Below, one piece after another: positions 33,308 to 41,823 of a DNA stretch of 64,000 bases. The stretch's first letter is position 1, and every line of letters begins with the position of its first letter. The DNA comes from Pseudomonas viridiflava. Lineage in GTDB: Bacteria > Pseudomonadota > Gammaproteobacteria > Pseudomonadales > Pseudomonadaceae. The notes under the pieces were generated by a model. It saw nothing but the letters and a program-made list of their open reading frames with translations, had not been told where the DNA came from and made no database searches. A program made the position numbers and the translations under genes. The DNA lies in the NCBI GenBank assembly GCA_900596015.1, contig UVIF01000012.1:310001-374000 (forward strand), read 5' to 3'.

Positions 33308-34429
33308 TCAGATGAAAGCCTGCAGGCCCTGGTAGCAGGTCAGCAGGTGATAGGGGGTGGTCGATGGCATGTCCGTGCGGCTGACCCTCCCGGTGCCATC
33401 GCGGCATTCGTGCCAGCCGCCAGGGTGCAGGAAGCGCCCGCGCAGTACCTGTAGTTGCGCAGCGACCGCTGCACCGGGCTGCAAGGTCAGCGCTCGCAGG
33501 TATTCGGCCTGTGCCCAGATACGCTGGGTGGCGTCCAGCACCTGGCCGTCGAGCGTGAGCATGCTCATGACCACGCCGTCCCGAACGCCTGTACGCTGTG
33601 CATAGCCGAAGGCCCGTTGCAGAGAGAGGTGCAACGCACTGCCCTGCAATAGCGGTGAGGTCTGCACGAGAAACAGCCATTCGAACTGATGACCCGGCTC
33701 GAACCAGTTGTCCACTGCACCGCGCGGCTTCTCCAGCATGATTCCGTGCTCGGGCTCCACGAAGCGCGCCTGCATGGCGTCGCACAGCGCCTGCAGCGCC
33801 GTCTGTGTGGGTTGGTCGTCACGCACTGCCAAGGTTGCCAGGAAGCCCTCGGCGAGGTGCATCAGGGGGTTTTGCAGGGGGCCGGTGCCCAGGTTGGCCC
33901 AGTCTTCGCCGAGCACGGCTTGGTAGAGGCCATCATCTGTGGAAAACCGTGTGGCAATCACTTCAAGGGCGGCATTGAGCACCGATTCCACCAGCGGTTC
34001 ACGCACCTTGGCCCAGTAGTGCGCACAGGCGAAGACGATGAACGCGTGGGTGTAGAGATCTTTGCGCCGATCCAGCGGGCGGCCCTGGGCGTCGATGCTG
34101 TAGAACCAGCCGCCGTGTTCGGCATCGTGGAAATGCCGTTGCAGGGAGCGGAACAGGGTGGCGGCGTGTTCGCGGGCACCGGGTTGCTCGATCAGGCTGG
34201 AAAAGACATAGAGTTGGCGAGCGCAGGCCATGGCGCGGTAGCGCTGCGCCGGCAACGGCTGGCCGACAGCGCTCACGGCTTCGAACGGCAGGCCGAGCTC
34301 GCTATCGAAGCCGGCCCCTTGCCAGAGTGGCAATAGGATTTCGCGAAAGTGCGCTTGGGTTGCCGCCAGGGCGGCGTGCAGCGTTGGGTCGGGCATTGGC
34401 GGGATCATCGCAGGCGTTTTGCGCGACAT
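33308..34429 (-). CDS. AGE family epimerase/isomerase (mannose isomerase-like)
   Basis: A 373-residue protein of the N-acylglucosamine 2-epimerase (alpha6/alpha6 barrel) family. Typical segments are RAMACARQLYVFS, GGWFYSIDAQG, KDLYTHAFIVFA, NPLMHLAEG, FEPGHQFEW and MPSTTPYHL. The conserved histidines of these motifs act as acid-base residues in D-mannose/D-fructose isomerases of the family. The start is an ATG at 34429; a later start at MPDPTLHAAL is possible. No sugar-pathway neighbours help assign a substrate. Confidence 0.82.
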   Translation of the reverse strand: MSRKTPAMIPPMPDPTLHAALAATQAHFREILLPLWQGAGFDSELGLPFEAVSAVGQPLPAQRYRAMACARQLYVFSSLIEQPGAREHAATLFRSLQRHFHDAEHGGWFYSIDAQGRPLDRRKDLYTHAFIVFACAHYWAKVREPLVESVLNAALEVIATRFSTDDGLYQAVLGEDWANLGTGPLQNPLMHLAEGFLATLAVRDDQPTQTALQALCDAMQARFVEPEHGIMLEKPRGAVDNWFEPGHQFEWLFLVQTSPLLQGSALHLSLQRAFGYAQRTGVRDGVVMSMLTLDGQVLDATQRIWAQAEYLRALTLQPGAAVAAQLQVLRGRFLHPGGWHECRDGTGRVSRTDMPSTTPYHLLTCYQGLQAFI

Positions 34430-34490
34430 GGTAGCAGGTGTCGGGCACGGCTCCTAAAGCAAGGCCCCCGGGCAGAGGGCCGCGCCGCGA

Positions 34491-35063
34491 TCAGCCGGCC
34501 AGCAGCCAGGCACCGGTCAATGCCGACAGAGCACCGGCCACGCGCACCAGCGGCGCTGCTGCCGTTGGCAGGAACCGAACGACGGCATAACCCGCCGCAT
34601 GCAGGGCTGCTGTCGCCGCAACGAAACCGGCGGCATAGGCAACCGGGCTGGACATGTCCGGCAATTCCAGGCCGTGAGCGACGCCGTGGAACAATGCGAA
34701 CAGTGCAGTGGCCACCATCGCCAGCACCAACGGTGGCCGCACCGCCAGTGCCACGGCCAAGCCCAGCGCCAGCACCGAGGCGGCAATGCCGCTTTCCAGG
34801 GCAGGCAGTTGCAGGCCGGCGAAACCCAGCAGGCCACCGATCAGCATGGTGCCGACGAAAGTGCAGGGCAGGGCCCAGCGTGCCGCGCCTTGCTGCTGCG
34901 CCGCCCACAGGCCGACGGCAAGCATGGCCAGCAGGTGGTCAAGACCACCCAGAGGGTGGCCGATGCCAGCCAACAGGCCATTGTCGCCGTGGCCCGGATG
35001 AGCGAAGGCCACTGCCGGTGTCAGCAATAGGGCGGCGTAGGTGAAAAGCGTCTTGAAGGTCAT
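34491..35063 (-). CDS. ureJ: HupE/UreJ family nickel permease-like membrane protein
   Basis: A 190-residue membrane protein with a cleavable signal-like start (ends PAVAFA) followed by HPGHGDN. It has six further hydrophobic segments. The histidine-rich motifs HPGHGD, HPLGGLDHLLAM and FHGVAHGLELP mark the HupE/UreJ family, associated with nickel uptake for urease or hydrogenase. It is the last gene of ureE-ureF-ureG-ureJ, 57 bp after ureG, so a role in nickel supply to urease is likely. Confidence 0.9.
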   Translation of the reverse strand: MTFKTLFTYAALLLTPAVAFAHPGHGDNGLLAGIGHPLGGLDHLLAMLAVGLWAAQQQGAARWALPCTFVGTMLIGGLLGFAGLQLPALESGIAASVLALGLAVALAVRPPLVLAMVATALFALFHGVAHGLELPDMSSPVAYAAGFVAATAALHAAGYAVVRFLPTAAAPLVRVAGALSALTGAWLLAG

Positions 35064-35120
35064 GCGTGTCTGTTCCTTATCGTCGTGATCACGGTGATTG
35101 CGGGCAAGGGCGCGCGGGGT

Positions 35121-35735
35121 TCAGGCGGCGTCGAGCAAGCCTTGGCGTTCGATGAAGGCAATGATCTGCTCAAGGCCCTGGCCGGTTTTCTGGTTGCTGA
35201 AGACGAACGGCTTTTCGCCGCGCATGCGTCGGGTGTCACCGTCCATCATTTCCAGTGACGCGCCTACCAGCGGCGCCAGGTCGATCTTGTTGATCACCAG
35301 CAGGTCGGACTTGCAGATGCCAGGACCGCCCTTGCGCGGCAGCTTGTCGCCAGCGGACACGTCGATCACGTAGATGGTCAGGTCCGACAGCTCGGGGCTG
35401 AAGGTGGCGGACAGGTTGTCCCCACCCGACTCCACGAGGATCAGATCCAGGCCCGGAAAGCGCCGGTTGAGCTGGTCTACGGCTTCGAGGTTGATGGACG
35501 CGTCTTCGCGGATGGCGGTGTGCGGGCAACCGCCGGTTTCCACGCCGATGATGCGCTCGGGCGCCAGTGCCTGGTTGCGCACCAGGAAGTCGGCGTCTTC
35601 GCGGGTGTAGATGTCGTTGGTGACCACCGCCAGGTTGTAGCGATCACGCAGAGCCAGGCACAGGGCCAGGGTCAGCGCGGTCTTGCCGGAGCCTACCGGG
35701 CCTCCGATACCGACACGCAGGGGTTGGGTATTCAT
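35121..35735 (-). CDS. ureG: Urease accessory GTPase UreG
   Basis: SIMIBI-class GTPase of 204 residues that delivers nickel to apo-urease in complex with UreD and UreF. P-loop GPVGSGKT is at 12-19, the nickel-binding CPH motif at 70-72, and the ESGGDNL and NKIDLAP (G4) motifs follow. I chose the ATG at 35735 for the family start [12 protein letters not shown]; upstream extensions are not conserved. It lies 10 bp after the ureF stop. Confidence 0.97.
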   Translation of the reverse strand: MNTQPLRVGIGGPVGSGKTALTLALCLALRDRYNLAVVTNDIYTREDADFLVRNQALAPERIIGVETGGCPHTAIREDASINLEAVDQLNRRFPGLDLILVESGGDNLSATFSPELSDLTIYVIDVSAGDKLPRKGGPGICKSDLLVINKIDLAPLVGASLEMMDGDTRRMRGEKPFVFSNQKTGQGLEQIIAFIERQGLLDAA

Positions 35736-35745
35736 GGTGATTCTC

Positions 35746-36420
35746 CTAGGAACGGAACAAGCGGCTGTACTGGCGCTCGTGGGCCATGCTCGCCAATGAC
35801 AGGCCGAAGGCGGCGCTGCCGTAGTGTCGGGGATCCAGTTCGGTGGCATCGAACTGTGCCTGCTGCAGCGTCGGCAGCAGTTGTGTGGTGAGGCGCTGAG
35901 CGGCCTGTTGGCCGAGGGGCAGGGTCTTCATGAGCACCGCCAGCTGGTTTTCCAGCCAACTCCACAGCCAGGCTGCAAGGGCATCCTGTGCAGGGATACC
36001 CCAGGCGCGCGCGGCCAGCGCCCAACCCAGGGCCAGGTGGGGCTCTTCGAGCTGGGCCAGATAGTCGCGGGCCGCTGTGTCCAGTTCGGCAAGGCCGAGC
36101 AACAGCTGCTTGAGCGAGTAGCCCATTTGCCGACTCTCGAGTTGCAGCTCGCGGGTTTCTCGACTCGCGCGGTGTTCGGCGCACAACTCCAGCAGTTGTC
36201 CCCAGTTTTCTTCGGCGGCAGCCACGCAGTGGGCCAGCAGCAGGGGGGCCTCGAAACGTGCCAGGTTGAGCAGCAATTGGTCGGCGATCCAGCGATGGGC
36301 GCTCTGCGCATCGGCCACCGTACCGTTTTCCACGGCCATCTCCAGGCCCTGCGAGTAGCTGTAGCCGCCAATCGGCAACTGCGGGCTGGCCAGGCGTAGC
36401 AAGGCCCAGGCGTTGTTCAC
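35746..36420 (-). CDS. ureF: Urease accessory protein UreF
   Basis: Helical protein of 224 residues that acts in the UreDFG maturation complex, regulating the UreG GTPase. It begins [27 protein letters not shown], the family signature, and ends [17 protein letters not shown]. The start is a GTG at 36420 overlapping the ureE stop (GTGA), which implies coupled translation. Upstream in-frame extensions overlap ureE and are not used. Confidence 0.96.
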   Translation of the reverse strand: MNNAWALLRLASPQLPIGGYSYSQGLEMAVENGTVADAQSAHRWIADQLLLNLARFEAPLLLAHCVAAAEENWGQLLELCAEHRASRETRELQLESRQMGYSLKQLLLGLAELDTAARDYLAQLEEPHLALGWALAARAWGIPAQDALAAWLWSWLENQLAVLMKTLPLGQQAAQRLTTQLLPTLQQAQFDATELDPRHYGSAAFGLSLASMAHERQYSRLFRS

Positions 36421-36917
36421 GTGCGCACGCCGAATTGATGCAGTTTGGGCGCGTAGTTGAAGTCTTCTTCGCCATGACGGGAGTGATGGTGACCGCCGCC
36501 ATAGGCGCCATGTTCTGGCTGGAAGGGCGCAAGCAGCGGCTCGGTCTGCGCGCCAAGCTGTTCGAGCATGGCCTTGAGCACGTAGTCGTCGAGCAGGCGC
36601 AGCCAGCCGTCGCCCACTTGCAAAGCCACGTGGCGATTGCCCAGATGGTAGGCGGCGCGCGTCAGTTCGAAGGCGCTGCTGCAGGTGACATGAAGCAGCG
36701 CCTCGGGCCGTGCGCAGACACGCACCACGCGGCCGTCCTCGGCCTGCAGGCATTCACCGTCGTGCAACGGCGGTTGACCGCGTTCCAGAAACAGGCCGAC
36801 GTCTTCACCTTCGGCACTGAAACAGCGCAGGCGACTTTTGCTGCGGGCTTCGAAGTTCAAGTGCAGTTCGGCAGCCCATTGGCCAGCGGGGGCGATTCGG
36901 CGATGGATGACCAGCAT
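36417..36917 (-). CDS. ureE: Urease accessory nickel metallochaperone UreE
   Basis: A 166-residue nickel chaperone that hands Ni(II) to UreG. The N-terminal peptide-binding domain begins MLVIHRRI. The metal-binding domain contains [12 protein letters not shown] with the dimer-interface histidine. The C-terminal tail has a histidine-rich stretch [13 protein letters not shown]. The internal ATG at 36917 is preferred because it gives the family N-terminus. It is the first gene of ureEFGJ, with a sigma-54-like promoter 36-51 bp upstream of the ATG. Confidence 0.96.
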   Translation of the reverse strand: MLVIHRRIAPAGQWAAELHLNFEARSKSRLRCFSAEGEDVGLFLERGQPPLHDGECLQAEDGRVVRVCARPEALLHVTCSSAFELTRAAYHLGNRHVALQVGDGWLRLLDDYVLKAMLEQLGAQTEPLLAPFQPEHGAYGGGHHHSRHGEEDFNYAPKLHQFGVRT

Positions 36918-36952
36918 TGGCGGCGTCCTTTTCAGAGCAGTGGCCAATGCAG

Positions 36953-36968
36953 AGCAAGTGTCTTGCCA
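36953..36968 (-). promoter_or_regulatory. Sigma-54-like promoter of ureEFGJ
   Basis: Minus strand TGGCAAGACACTTGCT: the GG and GC doublets are 10 bp apart and TTGCT is exact, with one departure (C to A) in the TGGCAC part. Predicted transcription start is near 36941, just before ureE (ATG 36917). Confidence 0.65.
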
Positions 36969-37022
36969 ACCTGAGAATGGTGGCTAACCCAAGGGCGGCC
37001 GCTAGAAAAGAGGGCGATGTTG

Positions 37023-37039
37023 TGCACTTTTTCTGTGCG
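37023..37039 (-). promoter_or_regulatory. Weak NtrC-like site upstream of ureE
   Basis: Plus-strand TGCACT-TTTTC-TGTGCG keeps the TGCAC and GTGC cores of TGCACC-N5-GGTGCA with correct spacing. It is centred about 90 bp upstream of the predicted sigma-54 start. A second GGTG...TGCACC arrangement lies at 37043-37058. Confidence 0.4.
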
Positions 37040-37075
37040 CAAGGTGTTCGCATGCACCAACAGGCGGCGCGGGTG

Positions 37076-37702
37076 TTACTGACTCAGGCCCTTCCAGTAT
37101 TTGGCGCCGATGAAGATGAAGCGTAATTGCTGACCGATCTTCGCCTCAGGGGTCAGGTGAGCCGGCAAGTCGGCCGCCGGTGGGTCGATCAGCTCCGGTA
37201 GCGTGGCGAATACCGCTTTGACGACCAGATCGGCCATCACCTGCAGTGACGCGCTGCTCAGGTGCTGCCATTTGGGCATGGAGCCCAGGTCGGTGGCCAG
37301 GTCGGCGCTGATGCCGGCGCGCAGGGTGGCAATGGCTTGGCGGACGGGCAGGGAACCGCCGTATTGCTCGCGGGCGAGAAACAGGAATTGCGGGCGGTTG
37401 GCAGCGACCCCGTCGAGAAAGATGCGGACGGAGGCTGCAGTGAGTCCGCCGACCACTATTTCATGGTGACGAACCAGGCGCAGGGTGGCGCGGAACGTGG
37501 CGTCCACTTCGTTGACCAGGGCCAGGCCGAGCTGATCCATATCGTCGAAATGGCGATAGAAACCGGTGGGAACGATGCCAGCAGCCTTGGCAACTTCGCG
37601 CAGGCTGATACTGCCGAAGCCTCGACCGGCCGCCATCAATTGGCGTGCTGCTTCGAGGAGGGCGAGGCGGGTCTGCTGTTTCTGTTCGGCGCGAGGCAAC
37701 AT
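37076..37702 (-). CDS. TetR family regulator, DesT-like
   Basis: A 208-residue regulator with an N-terminal TetR helix-turn-helix (about 10-60: QTRLALLEAARQLM, SLREVAKAAGIVPTGFYRHF). The C-terminal ligand domain includes FLFLAREQYGGSLPVRQAI and LRFIFIGAKYWKGL. Sequence and position next to ureE resemble P. aeruginosa DesT, which senses acyl-CoA saturation and represses the desCB desaturase genes. No desaturase gene is adjacent here, so its targets must lie elsewhere. Family certain; DesT orthology inferred. Confidence 0.8.
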   Translation of the reverse strand: MLPRAEQKQQTRLALLEAARQLMAAGRGFGSISLREVAKAAGIVPTGFYRHFDDMDQLGLALVNEVDATFRATLRLVRHHEIVVGGLTAASVRIFLDGVAANRPQFLFLAREQYGGSLPVRQAIATLRAGISADLATDLGSMPKWQHLSSASLQVMADLVVKAVFATLPELIDPPAADLPAHLTPEAKIGQQLRFIFIGAKYWKGLSQ

Positions 37703-37799
37703 CGACGGAGCTTCTGTGATGGGCAGCGAAGAACTCTAGCAAATTGGCAGGTGGGGCGTCGAACCAAGCGGGCGCAATGGCGGGTTATGCGCAGGCGGC

Positions 37800-37825
37800 A
37801 AGCCCGGCTTGGGGAGACCGGGCTT
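37800..37825 (-). terminator. Hairpin downstream of the 13-residue-repeat gene
   Basis: AAGCCCGG-N10-CCGGGCTT, perfect 8-bp stem, 25 bp after the repeat gene stop. No T run on the minus strand, so termination is uncertain. Confidence 0.45.
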
Positions 37826-37849
37826 CGTCGGATAGATCAAACCGCAGCA

Positions 37850-38347
37850 TCATGCGTTGGCTTGGCCTTGGCGATCGAGCAGGCGCTGCGAACCGTTTTC
37901 AGCGAAGGTGCCTTGTGGAGTGCGGTCCGAGCCATCTTCAGCGAAGGTAGCCTGTGGCGTGCGATCCGAACCGTTCTCGGCGAAGGTGCCTTGTGGGGTA
38001 CGGTCCGAGCCGTCTTCAGCAAAGGTGCCCTGTGGAGTGCGGTCCGCGCCGTCTTCGGCGAAGGTGGCCTGAGGGGTGCGGTCGGAACCGTTTTCGGCGA
38101 AGGTGCCTTGTGGCGTGCGATCCGAGCCGTCTTCGGCGAAAGTGGCCTGTGGCGTGCGGTCCGAACCGTTTTCGGCGACAGCGCCCTGTGGGGTGCGATC
38201 GGAACCGTCTTCGGCCAGGTAGGGCTGGCTGAAGCTGGCAGCGCTGGAACGCAGTTCGGCGGAAACACTTTGGTCGGCGGCTGGCATGGCAAAAGCGTTG
38301 GCAGCGAGGACCGAGAGAGTCAGGGAAAGCAGCAATTGGCGTTTCAT
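37850..38347 (-). CDS. Secreted protein of about nine 13-residue repeats (AEDGSDRTPQGTF)
   Basis: From ATG 38347 (AGGAG-type site ahead) the product is 165 residues. A signal peptide MKRQLLLSLTLSVLAANAFA is followed by about 30 residues of ordinary sequence. About nine tandem 13-residue units then follow, of consensus F-A-E-[DN]-G-S-D-R-T-P-Q-[GA]-T. D and N alternate at position 4, mostly in step with G or A at position 12. The last unit decays to GSQRLLDR. The DNA repeats have a 39-bp period. Similar short DGxDRT-repeat secreted proteins occur in pseudomonads, sometimes with vague database names, and their function is unknown to me. The regular Asp/Glu/Asn pattern could bind metal ions; that is speculation. 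Confidence 0.75.
   Translation of the reverse strand: MKRQLLLSLTLSVLAANAFAMPAADQSVSAELRSSAASFSQPYLAEDGSDRTPQGAVAENGSDRTPQATFAEDGSDRTPQGTFAENGSDRTPQATFAEDGADRTPQGTFAEDGSDRTPQGTFAENGSDRTPQATFAEDGSDRTPQGTFAENGSQRLLDRQGQANA
37856..38230. repeat. 39-bp tandem coding repeats inside the secreted repeat gene
   Basis: About nine units, e.g. GGTGCCTTGTGGAGTGCGGT and GGTGCCTTGTGGGGTACGGT on the plus strand, spaced 39 bp and coding on the minus strand. Third-codon positions vary more than the protein, which argues that the peptide is selected. Confidence 0.8.
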
Positions 38348-38817
38348 GATGTAGGCGCTCCTTGGGAGGGCAGTAATTGGGTACAGAGCCAATGCTACTC
38401 TTTGAAATTCGATAGAAAAGTTCATAAAGGCAATGGTAACAATCAACGAAAATGATGTTTTGCCGCGAGGGCTCTAGATCGAGGGTTTCAGTGCACCAGT
38501 GCGGTGTGTTTTCAGGTCCGAAGCACCGTCGTCGAGCGTCACCATTGGTAACGCTGATAGTGAATGAAGCCTGCTGCATGCACCGCCGACGCGGCTCGTG
38601 CCGCTGCTACAGGGGGCAGACCGCGATCCCTGTAGCAGCGGCGCAAGCCGCGTCCGGGTTCATGCATTGCATCAGGCACACCGCATCCGCCGTTGAAGCG
38701 GCTCGCGACCAGGCTCGAAAAACCCAAAAACTAAACCCTCGAGGCGTTTATCAGTCCTACCCTTGTTAGGTAGCACCCCCTGTGCTCGCGGGAGCACGCA
38801 GTCTCAAGGAGCCCGCA
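38348..38817. other. 470-bp intergenic region between divergent repeat-protein and AsmA-like genes
   Basis: Contains an AT-rich stretch just upstream of the repeat-protein gene (38390-38460), probably its promoter, although no confident -35/-10 pair was found. The REP pair described separately also lies here. No gene is supported. Confidence 0.6.
38575..38667. repeat. REP pair, 'GTAGCAGCGGCGCAAGCCGCGTC' family
   Basis: TGCATGCACCGCCGACGCGG (from 38575) with GTGCCGCTGCTACAGG, and the inverted copy CCTGTAGCAGCGGCGCAAGC (from 38629) ending TTCATGCA. Confidence 0.85.
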
Positions 38818-40890
38818 ATGACGCGCCCACGTAAAATCATCGCCTGGACCCTGGGCAGCCTGTTGGTCCTGCTGGTGATATTGGTGGTGGTGATCGCCAC
38901 CTTCGATTGGAATCGAATCAAGCCCACGCTCAACGAAAAAGTATCCGAAGCCCTGCATCGCCCCTTTGCCATCAATGGCGACCTTGCTGTGCACTGGCAG
39001 CGTGAAACGGATGAGGGCGGCTGGCGTGCCTGGGTGCCGTGGCCGCGCTTCGTCGCACAGGACATTACCCTGGGCAACCCCGACTGGTCGCAGAAACCCC
39101 AGATGGCAAGCCTGCAGAAGGTCGAGTTTCGCCTTTCGCCACTGCCGCTGCTGGCACAGCGGGTGGTCATACCGCGTATCGACCTGACCGGCCCCGACGT
39201 TGCCCTGCAGCGCTTGGCAGATGGACGCGCCAACTGGACCTTCCAGTTCGACGAAAAAGACCCCAATGCCGAGCCTTCCAAATGGGTCATGGACATCGGT
39301 GCCATAGGCTTCGACAAAGGCGTGGTGGCTTTCGACGACCAGACGCTCAAGACCTCGGTCAAGGTGTTGATCGACCCACTGGGCAAGCCCATTGCATTCA
39401 GCGATATCGTCGGCAGCAGTGCGGCGAAGAAAGTCGCCGACCAAGGCGCCAGTGCGCAGGACTATGCCTTCGGCTTCAAGGTCGATGGCCGCTACAAAGA
39501 CCTGCCGCTGTCGGGCTCGGGCAAGATCGGCGGGCTGCTGGCGCTGCAGGATGCGACGCGACCGTTTCCCGTGCAGGTCGACCTGCGCATTGCCGATACC
39601 CGTGCAGCAGTTGCCGGTACCCTGACCGACCCACGCAACCTCGGCGCCCTGGACCTGCGCCTGCGCTTGAGTGGCAGCAGCCTGGGCAACCTGTACCCGC
39701 TGACTGGCGTGACCCTGCCGGATTCTCCCGCCTACGAAACCGATGGGCACTTGTTGGTCAAACTGCACGAGCCCGGCGGTGCATCGTTCCGCTATGAAGG
39801 CTTCAACGGCAAGATCGGCAACAGCGACATTCACGGTGATCTGGGCTTCGTCGCCAGTCAGCCAAGGCCCAAGTTGAGCGGCGCGCTGGTGTCCAACCAG
39901 TTGCTGTTCGCCGACCTCAAGCCTTTGATCGGCGCTGATTCCAATACCGAGCAGAAGGCTCGGGGCGGGGCCAGCAAGCAGCCCACCGGCAAGGTATTGC
40001 CCGTCGAAGAGTTCAAGACCGACCGCTGGCGTGCCATGGACGCCGATGTCGAATTCACTGGACGCAAGATCGTCCACAGCGAAGAGCTGCCATTCACCGA
40101 CCTGTACACCCATGTGGTGCTCAATGACGGCAACCTGCGCCTGGAACCTCTGCGCTTCGGCGTGGCCGGTGGCAAGCTGGATGCGCAGATTTCGCTGAAC
40201 GGGCGTACTACGCCGTTGCAGGGTCGTGCCAAATTGACCGCGCGCGGGTTCCAGCTCAAGCAGCTGTTTCCCACCTTCGAGCCCATGCGTACCAGTTTCG
40301 GCCAGCTCAACGGCGATGCGGACATTACCGGCACCGGCAATTCGGTGGCAGCGTTGCTGGGTTCAGCGGACGGTAATCTGAAGATGCTGGTCAATGATGG
40401 CGCCGTGAGCCGGGACCTGATGGAAATTGCCGGACTCAACGTCGGTAATTACCTGATCGGCAAGATCTTCGGCGACAAGGAAGTGGAGATCAATTGCGCG
40501 GCAGCCTCGCTGGGCATCAAGAACGGGCTGGCCAGCACCGACCTGTTCGTTTTCGATACTGAGAACGCGATCATCTACGTCGACGGCACGGTGAATTTCA
40601 AACAGGAACAACTGGATCTGAAGATCTCGCCGGAGTCGAAGGGCTTCCGCCTGCTGTCGCTGCGCTCGCCGTTGTATGTCCGCGGCCCGTTCGCCAAGCC
40701 CAACGCCGGTGTGCAGGCAGTGCCATTGTTGCTACGCGGTGCAGGTATGGTCGCATTGGGCGCTACTATCGGGCCTGCGGCGGGCCTGCTGGCGCTGGTC
40801 GCGCCCAGCGGCGGCGAGCCGAACCAGTGCACGCCATTGCTGGAGCAGATGAAGTCGGGCAAGGCACCCAAGACCGTACCCGCTTCCTGA
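38818..40890 (+). CDS. AsmA family protein
   Basis: Inner-membrane-anchored protein of 690 residues from ATG 38818 (AAGGA ahead). One N-terminal membrane helix (about 7-27) is followed by a long periplasmic beta-rich part. It begins DWNRIKPTLNEKVSEALHRPFAINGDL, the AsmA N-terminal signature. The AsmA C-terminal region includes FGQLNGDADITGTGNSVAALLGSADGNL and VNDGAVSRDLMEIAGLNVGNYL. The end is hydrophobic (GAGMVALGATIGPAAGLLALV). AsmA-like proteins are thought to bridge the envelope for phospholipid transport. Monocistronic; a REP pair follows. Confidence 0.88.
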   Translation: MTRPRKIIAWTLGSLLVLLVILVVVIATFDWNRIKPTLNEKVSEALHRPFAINGDLAVHWQRETDEGGWRAWVPWPRFVAQDITLGNPDWSQKPQMASLQKVEFRLSPLPLLAQRVVIPRIDLTGPDVALQRLADGRANWTFQFDEKDPNAEPSKWVMDIGAIGFDKGVVAFDDQTLKTSVKVLIDPLGKPIAFSDIVGSSAAKKVADQGASAQDYAFGFKVDGRYKDLPLSGSGKIGGLLALQDATRPFPVQVDLRIADTRAAVAGTLTDPRNLGALDLRLRLSGSSLGNLYPLTGVTLPDSPAYETDGHLLVKLHEPGGASFRYEGFNGKIGNSDIHGDLGFVASQPRPKLSGALVSNQLLFADLKPLIGADSNTEQKARGGASKQPTGKVLPVEEFKTDRWRAMDADVEFTGRKIVHSEELPFTDLYTHVVLNDGNLRLEPLRFGVAGGKLDAQISLNGRTTPLQGRAKLTARGFQLKQLFPTFEPMRTSFGQLNGDADITGTGNSVAALLGSADGNLKMLVNDGAVSRDLMEIAGLNVGNYLIGKIFGDKEVEINCAAASLGIKNGLASTDLFVFDTENAIIYVDGTVNFKQEQLDLKISPESKGFRLLSLRSPLYVRGPFAKPNAGVQAVPLLLRGAGMVALGATIGPAAGLLALVAPSGGEPNQCTPLLEQMKSGKAPKTVPAS

Positions 40891-40947
40891 GACGGTTCAA
40901 GGGTTGCTCTCGGGCGCTGCGGTGTGTCGGTTGAACCGAGTCGCGTC

Positions 40948-41028
40948 CCTCGCGGCCACGGACCGCTCCTACGGGGGGTTGCGGCACGCTTGTAGGAGCG
41001 GTCATCGGCCGCGAAACGGGCGCTGCGG
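40948..41028. repeat. REP pair (BIME)
   Basis: CTCGCGGCCACGGACCGCTC (from 40949) and inverted TGTAGGAGCGGTCATCGGCC (from 40991) between the convergent AsmA and ferritin-like genes. Confidence 0.85.
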
Positions 41029-41069
41029 TGTGGCAGTTGAAACACGTTCTGACCCGGCCGTCAGGCACA

Positions 41070-41097
41070 AAAAAGCCAGAACCGGGGTTCTGGCTTG
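41070..41097 (-). terminator. Rho-independent terminator of the ferritin-like gene
   Basis: Minus strand AGCCAGAACC-CC-GGTTCTGGCT followed by TTTTT; 10-bp stem directly downstream of the stop at 41115. Confidence 0.9.
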
Positions 41098-41114
41098 GGA
41101 CCTGCGGCAGGCTG

Positions 41115-41654
41115 TTACAGCGCGCCGTAGATATCCGCCATGTCGTCGGCGTGCTCTTCTTCCTGGGCCAGGATGTCTTCGAAGATACGGCGAGTGGTCG
41201 GGTCCTTGTCGCCGATGTACTGAATGATCTCGCGATAGCTGTCGATCGCGATCCGCTCGGCCACCAGGTCTTCGTAGACCATCTCTTTCAAGCTGTTGCC
41301 GGCAACGTACTGGGCGTGGGAATTCTTGGTCAACAGATCAGGGTTGAATTCCGGCTCGCCACCTAGCTGCACGATACGTTCGGCCAACTTGTCGGCGTGC
41401 TCGGCTTCCTGCTCGGCGTGTTCCTTGAATTCATCGGCTGCGATGCTCGCCTTCAGGCCGTTGGCCATGAAGTAATGGCGCTTGTAGCGCAGTACGCACA
41501 CCAGTTCGGTTGCCAGCGAGCTGTTGAGCAGCTTGATGATCTCTTCGCGGTCGGCATCGTAACCTTCGGTGACCGCGCCGTTCTCGACGTGCTGGCGCGC
41601 ACGGGCGCGCAGTTCTGCTACAGATGTCAGTTGGGAAGTTTCGAGGTCGATCAT
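41115..41654 (-). CDS. Ferritin-like (bacterioferritin/Dps-like) diiron protein
   Basis: A four-helix protein of 179 residues, similar to the 'probable bacterioferritin' found at the matching place in P. aeruginosa. Candidate diiron ligands by pattern are the Glu of LATELVCVL, the E..H of FKEHAEQEAEHAD, the Glu of LVAERIAIDSYRE and E..H in LAQEEEHADDMAD. No haem-ligand methionine can be assigned with certainty, so iron storage versus Dps-like protection is open. It sits 170 bp downstream of osmE with its own terminator. Confidence 0.85.
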   Translation of the reverse strand: MIDLETSQLTSVAELRARARQHVENGAVTEGYDADREEIIKLLNSSLATELVCVLRYKRHYFMANGLKASIAADEFKEHAEQEAEHADKLAERIVQLGGEPEFNPDLLTKNSHAQYVAGNSLKEMVYEDLVAERIAIDSYREIIQYIGDKDPTTRRIFEDILAQEEEHADDMADIYGAL

Positions 41655-41823
41655 GATTGTCTCCAGCTATACGGTTTTGGCCGTCGCGCTCTGTTGCCCC
41701 GAGTTCGGGGCCCGGCGGGATCGGTATACAAGTTTCGCTACACAGTTGTGAGTCGTGGCGGCGACGAAAAGTTTTATTACAAATGGCCCGGGGAAGGCCT
41801 TTCGTCAGCCGCCTGGGGCAGGA

